DNA from: Euglena gracilis
Taxonomy: Eukaryota; Euglenida; Euglenophyceae; Euglenales
DNA length: 64,000 nucleotides
NCBI GenBank assembly: GCA_039621445.1
Contig: CP154956.1
Span: forward strand, 28,092,667-28,156,666
Reading direction: 5' to 3'
The position numbers were made by a program, and so were the translations under genes. This document shows positions 20,301 through 36,400 of this stretch, piece by piece. The notes below the pieces were generated by a model that searched no databases, was not told where the DNA came from, and saw nothing but the letters and a program-made list of their open reading frames with translations. Every line of letters begins with the position of its first letter. The stretch's first letter is position 1.

Positions 20301-20737
20301 CGGTGGCGGACAGGGAGCAGGAGGGGGAATTGATATCGGAGGTCTTCGGAAAAATTACGGGAAAATTGCGGGAAAGTTGATGTGAGAAAATTTCACAAAG
20401 TTCGTCATTTTGCAACATGGGTGCAAGCTTTGAGCTGGTATTCGCATTTTTTTTTCCAACAGAAAGATCCAAAAGCACGATTCTTCTTCAATTTTGGGAA
20501 CATACTGATTCTGGAAATATGGAATTTCTTGGGTTGAAAACTGGAAAAAGGAAAAAAAAATCGCCGAGAACTTTGGTCTTAGGAAAAAATCTGGTCCAAC
20601 GCAGAACTTTTCTCAGTCGAAATCATTTCCCAGCAGAAATAATTTCGCGGAAAAGCGGAAAGGGTAAAAATTGCGGAAATTGCGGGGAAAAATGCGGACA
20701 TCATCAAGCACCTCTGGTCAGCCATGCCCTTGGGCCC

Positions 20738-22500
20738 AGCATCGCCCAGCATCGCCCAGCATCGCCCAGCATCGCTCAGCATCGCCCAGCATCGCCCAGC
20801 ATCGCCCAGCATCGCCTTTGGAGCCCTTGAAGGTGTACCTATAATGCCTGCTACTTTTGCCGCTCTAGCCCACTTTTGGTTGCTTTTGGCCATCTTTGGT
20901 TGCTTTTTGACCACTTTGACCACTTTTGATTGCTTTTTGCCCACATTGACCACTTTTGACTGCTTTTTGACCACTGTTGCCCACATTTGCTGCCTTTTGA
21001 CCAATTTTGACTGCTTCTTGACCACTTTTGCTGCTTTTTGCCCACCTTTGCCAACTTTGCCCATGCCCAACCACCTTTGCGGCTTTTTGATCACTTTTGC
21101 TGCTTTTTGACCACCTTTGGCCCCTTTTGCCTGCTTTTTGACCACTTTTGACAACTTTTGTTGCTTTTCGACCACTTTTGCCCACTTTTGCTACTTTTTG
21201 CCCACGTTTGCTACTTTTTGCCCACTTTTTGGCCATTGTTGCTGCTTTTTGATCACTTTCACTTTTTTTTGCCCACTTTTGCTGCTTTTTGACCACTTTT
21301 GTCCACTTTTGCCCACTTTTTTGCCACTTTCGCTGCTTTCTGACCACTTTTACCCCACTTTTGCCTGCTTTTTGACCACTTTTTGACCACGTTTGCTGCT
21401 TTTTGCCGGAGGATGTGGTGCAGGCCTGTGAGATGGCAACATCGAGTGCAAGTTGCAAGCCTCTTGCCGGTCAGACAAACAAAGTCCAAAACAGTTGTTG
21501 TGCTGGAGGGTGGAGGGTGGCATCCCATCTTGTCCATCTACATCTTGTCCAGTATCTGCATCTTGTCCAGTATCTGCATCTTGTCTAGCATCTGCATCTT
21601 GTCCAGCATCTGCTTCTTGTCCAGTATCTGCATCTTGTCCACCATCTGCATGTTGTCCAGTGTCTGCATCCAATTCATCTTGTCCATCGGCATGTTGTCC
21701 AGCATCTGCATCTTGTCCAGCATCTGCATCTTGTCCAGCATCGGCATCTTGTCCAACAACTGCATCTGCATCTTGTCCAGTGTCTGCATCCAATTCATCT
21801 TGTCCAGCATCGGCATCTTCTCCAGTATCTGCATCTTGTCCAGCATCGGCATCTTGTCCAGCAACTGCATCCAGTTCATCTTGTCCAGCATCGGCATCTT
21901 GTCCAGTATCTGCATCTTGTCCAGCATCGGCATCTTGTAGCATCTGCATCTTGTCCATCATCTGTCCAGTATTCATCCGTTGGCTCCTGATCAAGCCAAA
22001 ATAACCACAAAAGCCCAAAAAATGGCCACAAAAAGCCCAAAATTGCCCACAAAAAGCACCAAAAAGCAACCAAAAGAACCAAAAATTGCCCAAAAACACC
22101 AACAATGTCTACAAAAGATTGTGAAAAAATGACCCAAAATCACCAAAAAGGCGCAAAATGGCCAAAAATGCCATAAAATCTGCTCAAAAAGGCCCCAATT
22201 AGCCCAATATTTGCCAAATCAGTGATAAATAGACCCTAAATTAGCAAAAATTGACCCATTATGGCCAAAATGGGTGTAAAACTGGAGATTTGTGGGAAAA
22301 TTATCCCAAAAATAGTTCAATTCTCCAAAAAATACAAAAAAATGCCGGCATCGCCCAGCATCGCCCAGCATCGCCCAGCATCGCCCTGCATCGCCCAGCA
22401 TCGCCCAGCATCGGAACCCCACCTCTGGTCTCCAAAAATCCAGCATCGCCCAGCATCGCCCAGCATCGCCCTGCATCGCCCAGCATCGCCCAGCATCATC
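20738..22500. repeat. Three minisatellite families
   Basis: (CATCGCCCAG)n occurs at 20738-20816 and again at 22346-22410 and 22440-22497. An approximately 20-bp unit like TTTTTGACCACTTTTGCTGC fills 20860-21405. An 18-bp unit, TCTTGTCCAGCATCTGCA, fills 21535-21965. Translations of these arrays look like long ORFs but only reflect the repeat. Confidence 0.9.
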
Positions 22501-22930
22501 AGAGGTGCTTGGACATCATTTCCCCCCTGCAGGTAGACGGCAACGCATCAAATGCCAGGTGGTGATACCACCCAGATGTTTGTGTGTACAGAAATGTGTT
22601 GTGTGTGTACTGTATGTTTCGGTTTTTATGGGAGTGGAGGCATGAAATTGGCACATGTGGGTGAACACATATGCGTGTGTGTGCATGCACGCGCGTGTTT
22701 CTGTACTTGCGGACTCGCGCTCCAGACAATTTTGTTGGGCACATGATTTGCAAAACCAACACACAGCAAGGTTCAGCTATGATGTTGGTCTGGTTGGGAT
22801 ATAGCGCCTCCTCCAGAGTATCGTATGGCAGCAGAGCAAGGCAGCGGCCAGTGAAGAAGGATTGTGACCGTGCGACAACTGCACCCCCAGGGACTGGACC
22901 ACCCACAGGCCAGAGAGAGCAGTGCTGCGC

Positions 22931-23047
22931 GTTGGACCACACAATGGATCTCTCCCCCAGGCGACCACTGTGATCACTGGGTTAAAAAAAAAATGACCCA
23001 ATGATCACAGTGGTCGCCCGGGGGAGAGATACATTGTGAGGTCCAAC
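22931..23047. mobile_element. Foldback (MITE-like) element
   Basis: The left arm starts GTTGGACCACACAATG and includes GCGACCACTGTGATCA. After an A-rich loop (about 22983-22995) the right arm returns TGATCACAGTGGTCGC and ends CATTGTGAGGTCCAAC. Arms are about 52 bp with few mismatches. No ORF. No target-site duplication was evident. Confidence 0.8.
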
Positions 23048-23329
23048 AACTTTTCTCTTTTATTTATGCGATTTCCCCCCTCCCAATATTCCACACGAAA
23101 ACTGGGCTATCACAGGGGAAAGGCTCAAAGATCTACAAAAAGGAAACTGAAAAAATGAGTGTGCACAGGCCATCGGGGTGCCAAAAGGCGCGCGAACGCG
23201 TAGGGTTAGTCCAATATCTGTCGATTCACAACAGGGCCCATTTGACGCACCTCAACCCCCACCCCAAATTTGGGTCGGCTTGGCTAGACAGCCGTTCCCA
23301 ACCGGCTGGGAGGGGGGGCGACTGGCTCC

Positions 23330-23508
23330 AGCGAGAGGGCAGCGGCTCGCTCTGGCCCGCGGCCCCATGCGGAGGATGCGCCGGATGCGGTCCTCGTACG
23401 CCTCCATCATCTCCTCCAACTCCTGCCCGTAGTTGGTGCTGCACACCTGCAGCGCCGCTGGGCCGCCGCCTTTCCGCAGGCCCCCAAGCAGCGTGGTGAA
23501 TGCCGGCT
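23330..23508 (-). CDS. LRR-like exon with charged C-terminal helix
   Basis: The minus frame after a possible acceptor (CATCGCAG) reads EPAFTTLLGGLRKGGGPAAL then QVCSTNYGQELEEMMEAYED and RIRRILR. The first part fits an RNI unit (AALQVCSTNYG). The second is an acidic, then basic, helix typical of the end of an LRR domain. It could be a terminal exon: the frame closes at 23252. Confidence 0.45.
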
Positions 23509-23749
23509 CTGCGATGGGCACAGGGCCGGGCCACTGGCACCCTCCCACACAGCGCCTCCGGTCACACCAGGGTCACACCAGGTCACACCATGGGAACATG
23601 ACCAGCTCGCCCTTTGTTCCGCGACCAAGACCACCAGGTTCCCACTACCACTTGCTTGCCGTGGGGGAAAGGCGCGCTCACGTCGTGCTAAAATAAACAT
23701 CGGTGTTGAACAGCTGTGTCCCCCCCGCCATCGTCGGCTTGCGGCCGTC

Positions 23750-23915
23750 CGCCGTCCGGTCACGCGCCCAGCCCCGGGGCGCGGCCCCTCCCTGGGCAAC
23801 ATGGCTGTGGATGTGCAGTGCCTCCAGCTGGGGGTTGTTGGACAGCGCGTGGCACAGAATGACGGCTCTCTCCCGCGTGAGGTCCGTCTCAGGTCCTCTG
23901 GAGCGCCGGCCTCCG
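23750..23915 (-). CDS. Probable LRR exon
   Basis: The minus frame reads LTRERAVILCHALSNNPQLE then ALHIHSHVA, with a helix and an LEALHIHSH strand typical of RNI repeats. Downstream the frame becomes Gly/Arg-rich, so the exon probably ends shortly after HSH. Splice sites are unresolved. Confidence 0.45.
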
Positions 23916-24099
23916 AAGGCGAGAGGAACCCAGACCCAAGCGCTTGTATGACAGAATGATGCAGAACAGGCTGACAAAAAGCCAAGGGAGAGACTATTGT
24001 TGCATAAAAAAAAATTACGATTGGCTAGAGCTGAAAAAAAGACCAGGACATTTGGCTCCTGACCTGAGTGAACTATTTAGGGGGGATTATCCCCTGCAG

Positions 24100-24600
24100 G
24101 GGTTTTCTTAAGGACCCCCTGGGGGGGGTCCAGCTTCTGGCTGGCAAAAAAGGCTGCTGGTTGGAAACGAGCTGCTGGCTGGACCCCCCCCCCCGGGAGA
24201 TGGGGGTCCGGGGTTGGAGGGGGCTGTGCTGGGGTGGGCCGATGAAAAACAAATTTTTCTTATCATTTTTGCCTTCTCGGCATTTTGATGGATGGAGCTA
24301 GATCAAGGCTGGGGGGTTGTGATGGAGGAAGCTGTGATGAGGGGGAAAAAAATGAGGGATAGACGAGCTGGGCAGCCCAGTTGGCTGGCCAGCCTGCGGC
24401 CGGCTGGCCCGGCCTTCGGCTGGCTGGCCCGGCCTCTGGCCGGTCTGGACCCAACTTTATTTCACTCGACCCCCCCCCCGGGGGGCTCCCAGCCTGAATT
24501 TGGGCTGCTGGCTGGATTTGAGCTGCTGGCTGGCTGGACCCCCCCCCCCCGGGGGGATGGGGTCCCCTTCGGCTTAAGACAGCCCCTGATCCCCTGAATC
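24100..24600. repeat. Two copies of the GGCTGGCTGGACCCCC element family
   Basis: Two G/C-run-bounded blocks (about 24110-24215 and 24375-24590) share GCTGCTGGCTGGACCCC and a CCTTCGGCTTAAGACA-type end. They are homologous to 19.6-20.1 kb. Non-coding. Confidence 0.55.
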
Positions 24601-24984
24601 AAAAGAGGACTTGAAAGCGACAAAAAATAATAATAGTTTTGTTCATAAGAATGATACTTTGTACACAATAATAATACTTTTGCTCGACACACCCATATTT
24701 GTATTTGAGCTGGGTGGACAAATATTTGGATTCTTGTTCCAGTTGGTTCCAAACCATCAATATCTTCAAATACTTTAAAATATTCATCAGATACCTATGA
24801 CTGACCAAAACTCAAAAAAAAAATGAAAACAAAAGGATGCAAAGTATGCTTTGAAATTTGAAATTCTCTATTTGCACAAAAAAAAAGTGGGAACAATAAG
24901 GCAGGGGTTCTGACTTATGTTAAAAAAAAAAATGAAAGAAAGCAACGAAATAAAACTAATATAAAAAAACAGCAAAAAAATCAA

Positions 24985-25240
24985 ACAGAACGAACAGAAA
25001 TGCATCCCCCCTCGGACGGAACAGCATGAGCCCCTGGTTGGTGGTCTCCACCTCCAGCCATTCGTCCGCCTCCCCGTCAAACTCCTGCCGCCGCCGCCGC
25101 CCCTTCTCCAGCCGCGCCGTCCGCGCCGCCTCCGCCGCCTCGCGCTCTTCCCGCCGCCGCCGCCGCGCGTACTTCTCCGCCGCCAGCGAGGCCCACACCA
25201 CAGGGCGGTGGGGCGGTGCAGGCCCCGGCCCAGGGCGCAG
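24985..25240 (-). CDS. Possible exon, charged coiled-coil protein
   Basis: The minus frame reads PVVWASLAAEKYARRRRREE, REAAEAARTARLEKGRRRRQ, then EFDGEADEWLEVETTNQGLM and LFRPRG, before an AT-rich region with a stop. The Ala/Arg/Glu-rich part should form a long charged helix. I recognise no family. It lies upstream of the LRR exons on the same strand and may be part of that gene or of a small separate gene. Confidence 0.35.
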
Positions 25241-25319
25241 GTGGAGCAGCGCCCACCAGCAGGCTCGCCAGCAGAAGAAACAATTCTACAGCCAAGGACG
25301 CTCGCCGTCTCATATGCCA

Positions 25320-25410
25320 TTTTTGTGTGTTGTGTGTTGTGTGTTGTGTGTTGTGTGTTGTGTGTTGTGTGTTGTGTGTTGTGTGTTATGTGTTGTGTGT
25401 GTGTGTGTAC
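25320..25410. repeat. (TTGTGTG)n minisatellite
   Basis: About eleven tandem copies of a 7-bp TTGTGTG unit ending in (GT)n. Confidence 0.95.
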
Positions 25411-25419
25411 TGAAGGACG

Positions 25420-26800
25420 TGACATCAAAAAGTCGCCCCCAGGAGGAGGCCAGCCTGGACAGCGTACGGATTGATGGAAAGGGCAGCAAAAATGCAGAGG
25501 CGAACAAAGAAATCCGACAGCAGAGGATGGGAGCGGATTTTCGTCGGCCCGATACCCCCCCGCACCCGGAACCCAAAGGACGAGCGTCAGGCTCCACTCC
25601 GCGAGCACGATGGCTTTGAGGCAAGAATGGGGAACAGAAAAAGAAGGGGACCCAAATAGTCTCGGCGCCTGGGGAAGACGAAGGGAGGGGAACCCACGAT
25701 GGGTAGAACCCTCGTCGAGCGATAGGGAAAGAGATGGGGAGCGAACGGGGAAGGACCACGCGGGGAGAGTGCCGACCCGGCACAGCCAGAGGTGGAGGGA
25801 CTTTTGGGGACGAGGCGATCGAGCAGAGAATTGTTCGGCAAGGCCCGGGAAAATCGCGGAGAAAGAGGTCAAAATACACCGGAATGAGGGCAGAGAAAGA
25901 AGATGGGAGAAGAACAAAGCAAGGAGTCAGGGGAAAAGAAGAATCGGTGATGGGACGGAGCCGACGGGGAGAGGGGGGGGGGTAGGGGGCCAACCATCGG
26001 CGTGGCCGAGCGGTAGCCCCGAGAAGAGGACACGCCAGGCGCAAGCCCGCCCAACCCCACCGACAGAGGGGGGGGCACGCCGGAGAGCCAGGGGACCCCT
26101 GAGGGGGGGGCAGAGAGTAGATTTGGCCATAGTGCGGATCGGCACCCCAGAGCCCACAACATTAACATTGGGAGGGGCAGAGGGGGGGGGGGCGACGTCA
26201 GGTTGGCAGCGATTCCAAAAGAGCTGGCCTCCACTGGGCCCCTCCTGCTTCGTCGTTCACAATGTGGGCAAAAACGCACCAATTGAGGCGAGGGCCGTCT
26301 CTCTCGCGAGACGGCTCACCTGAATCGCAAGTTTTGGGGAGTGGTGGAGAAGGGCAGAAATGCAGAAATGTGTTTGGAAGTTGAAAAACAAACCGGTCAC
26401 TTGGACGATGTCCCTGTTTGTGTCCAAGTACCACGCAAAGTTGTTTGCATCTAATTTTCACGACACGATGGTCCAGCTTTAAACCCCCAAAATTGCAAAA
26501 GGTTTTCGGCCTCAATTGGTTGACAGGATTTGCATAAGGTTTTCTCAACGCGAACTGAGTTGGTGTTCCATGGCTTCGTGTGGTCCACTCTGAGAGTCCA
26601 CAGCTGAGAGATCCCAGCACAACATAAATCAACACCAGAACCCTGCGTACGACGCACAGGGCCGAATGCTCCCCTGCGAGGGGAGGAAGGTCCAATGGGA
26701 GAGAATTAAATAAAAATAAGGAGTCTTCTTGATGACGGAACGATCCGGGCAACATCCCGAGGGAGGCCAGATAAAGGGAGCAGCCCTCAGGGGGCCGACA
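25420..26800. other. No recognised gene
   Basis: 25.42-26.33 kb is purine-rich on the plus strand and open in several frames with Arg/Gly/Glu-rich translations, but no domain or splice-bounded exon could be supported. 26.33-26.80 kb is of mixed composition with no recognisable feature. Confidence 0.3.
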
Positions 26801-26811
26801 GTCAGACATCC

Positions 26812-26990
26812 TCAGCTGGAGGGGCAAGCACTGAGGCGAAGGTCTTCTCGGGGTCCTGCCTGTACCACGAGAGAGATGGGGCGGTGGCTTTTTCTTGGTC
26901 CAGTCCAGAAGCCCTTGACTTCTGGAAGCTGTCGTTGAAAATATCCACCAAGTATTTCCAAAGCGTTCTTCTTATCCTTGGATGAGCCCA
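26812..26990 (-). CDS. Possible exon, unknown protein
   Basis: The minus frame reads TLWKYLVDIFNDSFQKSRAS then GLDQEKATAPSLSWYRQDPE and KTFASVLAP before a TGA at about 26810. The composition looks like folded protein rather than a shadow. A competing frame is also open, so the reading is uncertain. No family was recognised. It lies 0.8 kb downstream of the esterase stop. Confidence 0.3.
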
Positions 26991-27045
26991 GGCGGAGGCA
27001 ACCACGTCTTAGCACCGACCAGCTTGCCAGCCCACCAACCCACCC

Positions 27046-27236
<191 letters not shown>

Positions 27237-27613
27237 AATTCACGTCGGTCGAAACACTCTGGTGGTAGACCGCCCGCCGCCAAGCACTTATGGTCATCCA
27301 GAATCCCAGACCCAATCACATGCACAGCCAGTCACGCCCAAGCACACCCAGTCTTGCCCAGCCATGCACAGTCACGCACACACGACCATGAGCAGGCTTT
27401 TTTTTACCAACCCCGGGGGGGAGGGGGGGTCCGGAGTGCCTGTGAGTGCCTGCCCAGGCAGGCACTACCCCCCCTGGGGGGGGGGTCGGATTTCGGCCTG
27501 TGCCCGGGCACATTTCCCCCCCCCCCGGGGTGGGGTCGGCACCCGACTAAAATACAGCCTGACCATGAGTCAGCAACTGACGGCATTGGCCATGGCTTAG
27601 GAATCAGGGCAAT

Positions 27614-27800
27614 TTACCAGTCACATCCAGTCACACCCAGTCACGCCCAATGACAGCACACCACCCACGTCCGCCCGCCCTCAAAACAGCCACATTCAGT
27701 CAGCCCAGTCACGCTGTGTCACGCAGTCAAGCTGAGTCACGTCCAGTCACACCCAGTCACACCCAGTCATGCCCAGTCATGCCCAATCAGCCCAGTCATT
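27614..27800. repeat. Degenerate CCCAGTCACA minisatellite
   Basis: Tandem degenerate copies of about 10 bp (CCCAGTCACR) run almost to the esterase stop codon. A looser patch is at 27315-27385. The array probably forms the 3' flank or UTR of the esterase gene. Confidence 0.8.
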
Positions 27801-32618
<4,818 letters not shown>

Positions 32619-33497
32619 GGGAGAGGGCGGGCGGGGAAAAGCTTAGCGCATCAGAAGAGTGGATTTTGTCCATTGATATGTCCTTTCGTGGATATGGATC
32701 GTGGATATCATGCATCTGAATGTCAACATGCGCCCAGGGTGACCCGGCTGCAGATTTCATCCTCACGGAAAACGTTGCACATTGTCTCTCGCTCAATTCA
32801 ACAGAATTCAGTGGCCTAAATGTCAGCAACACAAGTTAAAGGGCGAATGGACAGAACCTATTCCAGCTTTGCAGAGCACATATTTGCATTTGCATCACGT
32901 GAACGACCCTTTTTTAAAGGCGAGACGGGAAAGCATCACCACTGGTGCCAAAGAGCAAAAGGCATTCTAATTGGTCACAAACAAACACATTGTGTTTCTT
33001 TTTCATCTTGTATTGATTTGTTCTCAAAAAGTAGAACCTTTATTTAAGGTGACAGGAAGCTCAGGAGGCTACAAAAGCTTCGTGCATGGCGGGAAAAGGT
33101 ACACAGTTCCAGTCCAAGAAGGTTGTGTTGGCATCACAGAACAATTATGGGCAGAGGATTTGCCTTGGACGACCAGATGAAATACATTTCCTGGTGGGGG
33201 AAAAAAATTCAAAACGAGTCCCTCCCAAAAAAAAACACCCCTAAATTGAAGACCTGTTGGTCGGTGTGCTAATCCGGAGGCGGCAAATGGTGTCATTTCG
33301 GGTCAAAACTTTAATACCACACAAAGCGCCAGGGGCAAAACTTTGACCCGGAAAAAACCTTTCGGGAGGGTCTGAGGGCACCCCTGGCTTCTGTCTGGAC
33401 ACTCCTCAATATACTTCACAACACAAAGAAAGACTCCCTCATGCTCATTTGCTCAGAGCATTGCACTGGGGCAGAGGCGACCGAGAGGTCAGCGTCG

Positions 33498-36400
33498 TCA
33501 GAGGGGCGGGGTCAGGGCGGGCAGCTGGCTCAGGGCCCGGCCGGCCTGGGCCATGCAGAACTCCTTCGTCCGGCCGCGCCGCCGGGCAGCGCAGTGGCCC
33601 CAGTGGTTGGCGGCGTACGGCACGGCGGCCGGGGCCGGGGCCCAGTGCATCGCGCGGGGGCGGAAGTGGTACAGGAAGTTGCCCAGCAGCTGGAACTGGG
33701 AGAACGCGCCGCGGGACCGGTTGCAGTGGCGGTGGGCGGCCAGGCAGGCGGTTGTACCGGTCCACCCCCGCTGTGGGTGGTCTGGCTGACGTCACAGGTG
33801 GGACAGCCCGCAGCCACAGCCCGCCGCACACAACACGGGCCACACACCACGGCACAGCCCACACGGAGCAATAGTTCAGTTTATCCCAACAAGTCACAAT
33901 CAGCGGAAAAGTTGGGCCCCTCCCCCGGCCCCCGGCGAGCCTGCCTGGGGCAGAACGCCTCGTACACCGCAGCCGACAGCTCCCGGCCCGTGACGCGGCG
34001 GACCCGCGCCCGCAGCTCCCGCAGGGCGGCGACGGGCACCACCAGCGGAAGCAGCTGTGGGAGGCCAGAGCGGCAACGGAAACGTTGGTGACTCGCCCCT
34101 TGGTGTTGGTCCAGAGAGGCGCTGCGCGCAGTTGACTCAGTTGACAAAATGTGGATTTTAGGATTAAGGATTAAGGGAGGCGTACTGACTTCATCTGCCT
34201 TCGAAAAGAAATGTCATTTTGGGGGGTCAGCGTAAGTTTGGGGTAAGGTTGCGTTAGCTCTGGCTTGGCAAGGTCGTGCTTCCTTTCAAAACCTCTGCGT
34301 GAGGTTTTGCATTACCCTTTCAAATTTATGCGAAGATGTATATGCATGTGTGAATATAATATAAACAACACATGTGCAGACGAATACGCATAAATGGGAA
34401 GGGGTCAACGAACCCACACCCCCTAGATAACCTTGCCCCCCAAAACCAGTGGGGATCAATCTTTTGGACCTGGCCCCTGCAAATGGGCGACACCGAAATT
34501 AACCACTTTTCCTGACAGCCATTTGGTGTCAAATACCATTTTAACATATAATTTTCATGTGATCCAATGATTCTATTCATCAGACAACAAAAAAAATTCT
34601 ATTGTTTTGGATTGTATTTGCATACTGCATCCTGATATTCCGGGAAGGTGCATCATTTTTCATGGTGTTCCTTGTGAAGGGGGGGCAAAGATGTTGGGAT
34701 GGATCTTTTTCGGTAATTTGGGCACACAAAGCTTGAGGGCACTGCAAGGTTATTTGGAGGGGTGACATCAGTGCATCTGAGGGTTTTTCATGAGGGCCAG
34801 GTGGGGTTGGGGGGGGTGCCCAGACGAAGCCCGCCCCCCCCCTGTCAAAAAGGGATGGAGGCCCCGCCCCAAAACTATGAACACCATCCTGGGATCGCTG
34901 GCTTGTTGTGGGCCTCCTGTCTGCCACATTTAAACGCACCATTGGGACTAGGGGGGGGGACATATGGGAGGCCCTGAGGGGTCAGACCCCTGGCACAAGG
35001 GAAGGATGGGGGGGGTTAGAACCCCTTCCCTCCAACCTCAAAACTGAAAGACGTTCTGCAGATGTGCAAAAAAAAAGTTGGAAAATACCTGATTTTCCTT
35101 TGAAAATAAATCCAAAAAGCTCAATTTAGGCATTTCTTGGACATGTTTCATGTGGAAAAACAACCAAACATCAAAGAGTGTGCAGTATGCTTAAAGTGGA
35201 GGCATTTTTTGCACTTCCTAGCGAGCAGTGCCGGAAGATTTTTCGCTACATTTTCCGCATTTTCTGCTGCGTATGGAACCTGCAAAGGAGGGGGTGGGGT
35301 GGAAACACCCCTTCCCAACATCTGGGGGCAGACCCCCCCCCCCGCCACCCTGACTCTCAGCAGGGGGCCCCCCAACACGTACATCAACACCGAAGGGCTT
35401 CCCATGGATCCCTGTGGGGGGGGGGTGACCTGCATGCAATCCAGGGCGGCGGGGATGCCAAGCAGGTACTGCACGGCGGGGGCATATGGCGGGTGCCGGA
35501 AGTGGGCGGTGCAGACCCAGCAGGGGGTGTGGTTGCGAGGGGGGCAGGCGGTGACGCACAGAGAAGGGCGGTGGGGTGTGGTCTCCACCCGTGTGTCACA
35601 AAAGGTGTGGTGTGTGCCCGTACTAATACAATTAATCCATTTGCAGAGCAGGGAGAGACGAAACAAGAAGGGGTGAAGAAGAGCAAAGGGAACTACGTGC
35701 CAGCATTGTCCAAAAAAAAAAACGTTCTACACTCTACCCAACCCCTTGAATGATCATAAATGACACTGTCCGAGCAGCATGTTACTTTGGGATCGACAGC
35801 CACACTGGAAGAAATGCAGATCAGGTCGTGAGCTGTAGCAAAACTTTCATACGTCAAGCCCTGGAAATGGGTCGAAGACGGTCGATGGGGTGACGGGGCC
35901 TGCAAAAAAAAAGGCAGACTCTCGGAAAAACCCACCGCTGCATAGGCAGTTGAGTCTACGGATCAAATGTGGTCTCCTGGCCTACACAGCGAGAGGGCTA
36001 TCCGGTTCCAGAGAAAATTCGAAAAGCAACAAATACTGTGAAGCTATTTCTTCAATTCCGAATGGGATTTCCATCCGTTAAATGACCATTGTGAAATTTA
36101 ATTTGCAATTGATACGATTTTGCAAATCCTGGCTATGCACCAATTCCGCCTCCCATCCCTGCATCTCCAATGCTTCCTCGCCATGCCCTTCTTCCTCTTC
36201 TTCTTTCAACATTGAGTCCACACTGGTTGGTGCTTGCCCGCACACCGTCGAACGCGGCATCGACGTCGGTGAACATGGCGAACTGGGCCACTGTGAAACG
36301 GTCGGCGTACAGGTTGGGCAGCTGCTGGTGGAGGTAGCCATGGCCGGCCCACTTGTCACAGGGCTCCTCCGCCCCCTTCGCCGGGAAAAAAGAGAAGTTC

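Noticed and set aside
20738-22497. Regularly repeated 10-18-bp units resembling a CRISPR array
   Set aside because: Units are directly tandem with no unique spacers of constant length, and the genome is eukaryotic.
25976-26050. tRNA-like A box (GTGGCCGAGCGG)
   Set aside because: No B box (GGTTCGA-like) or acceptor stem at the right distance.
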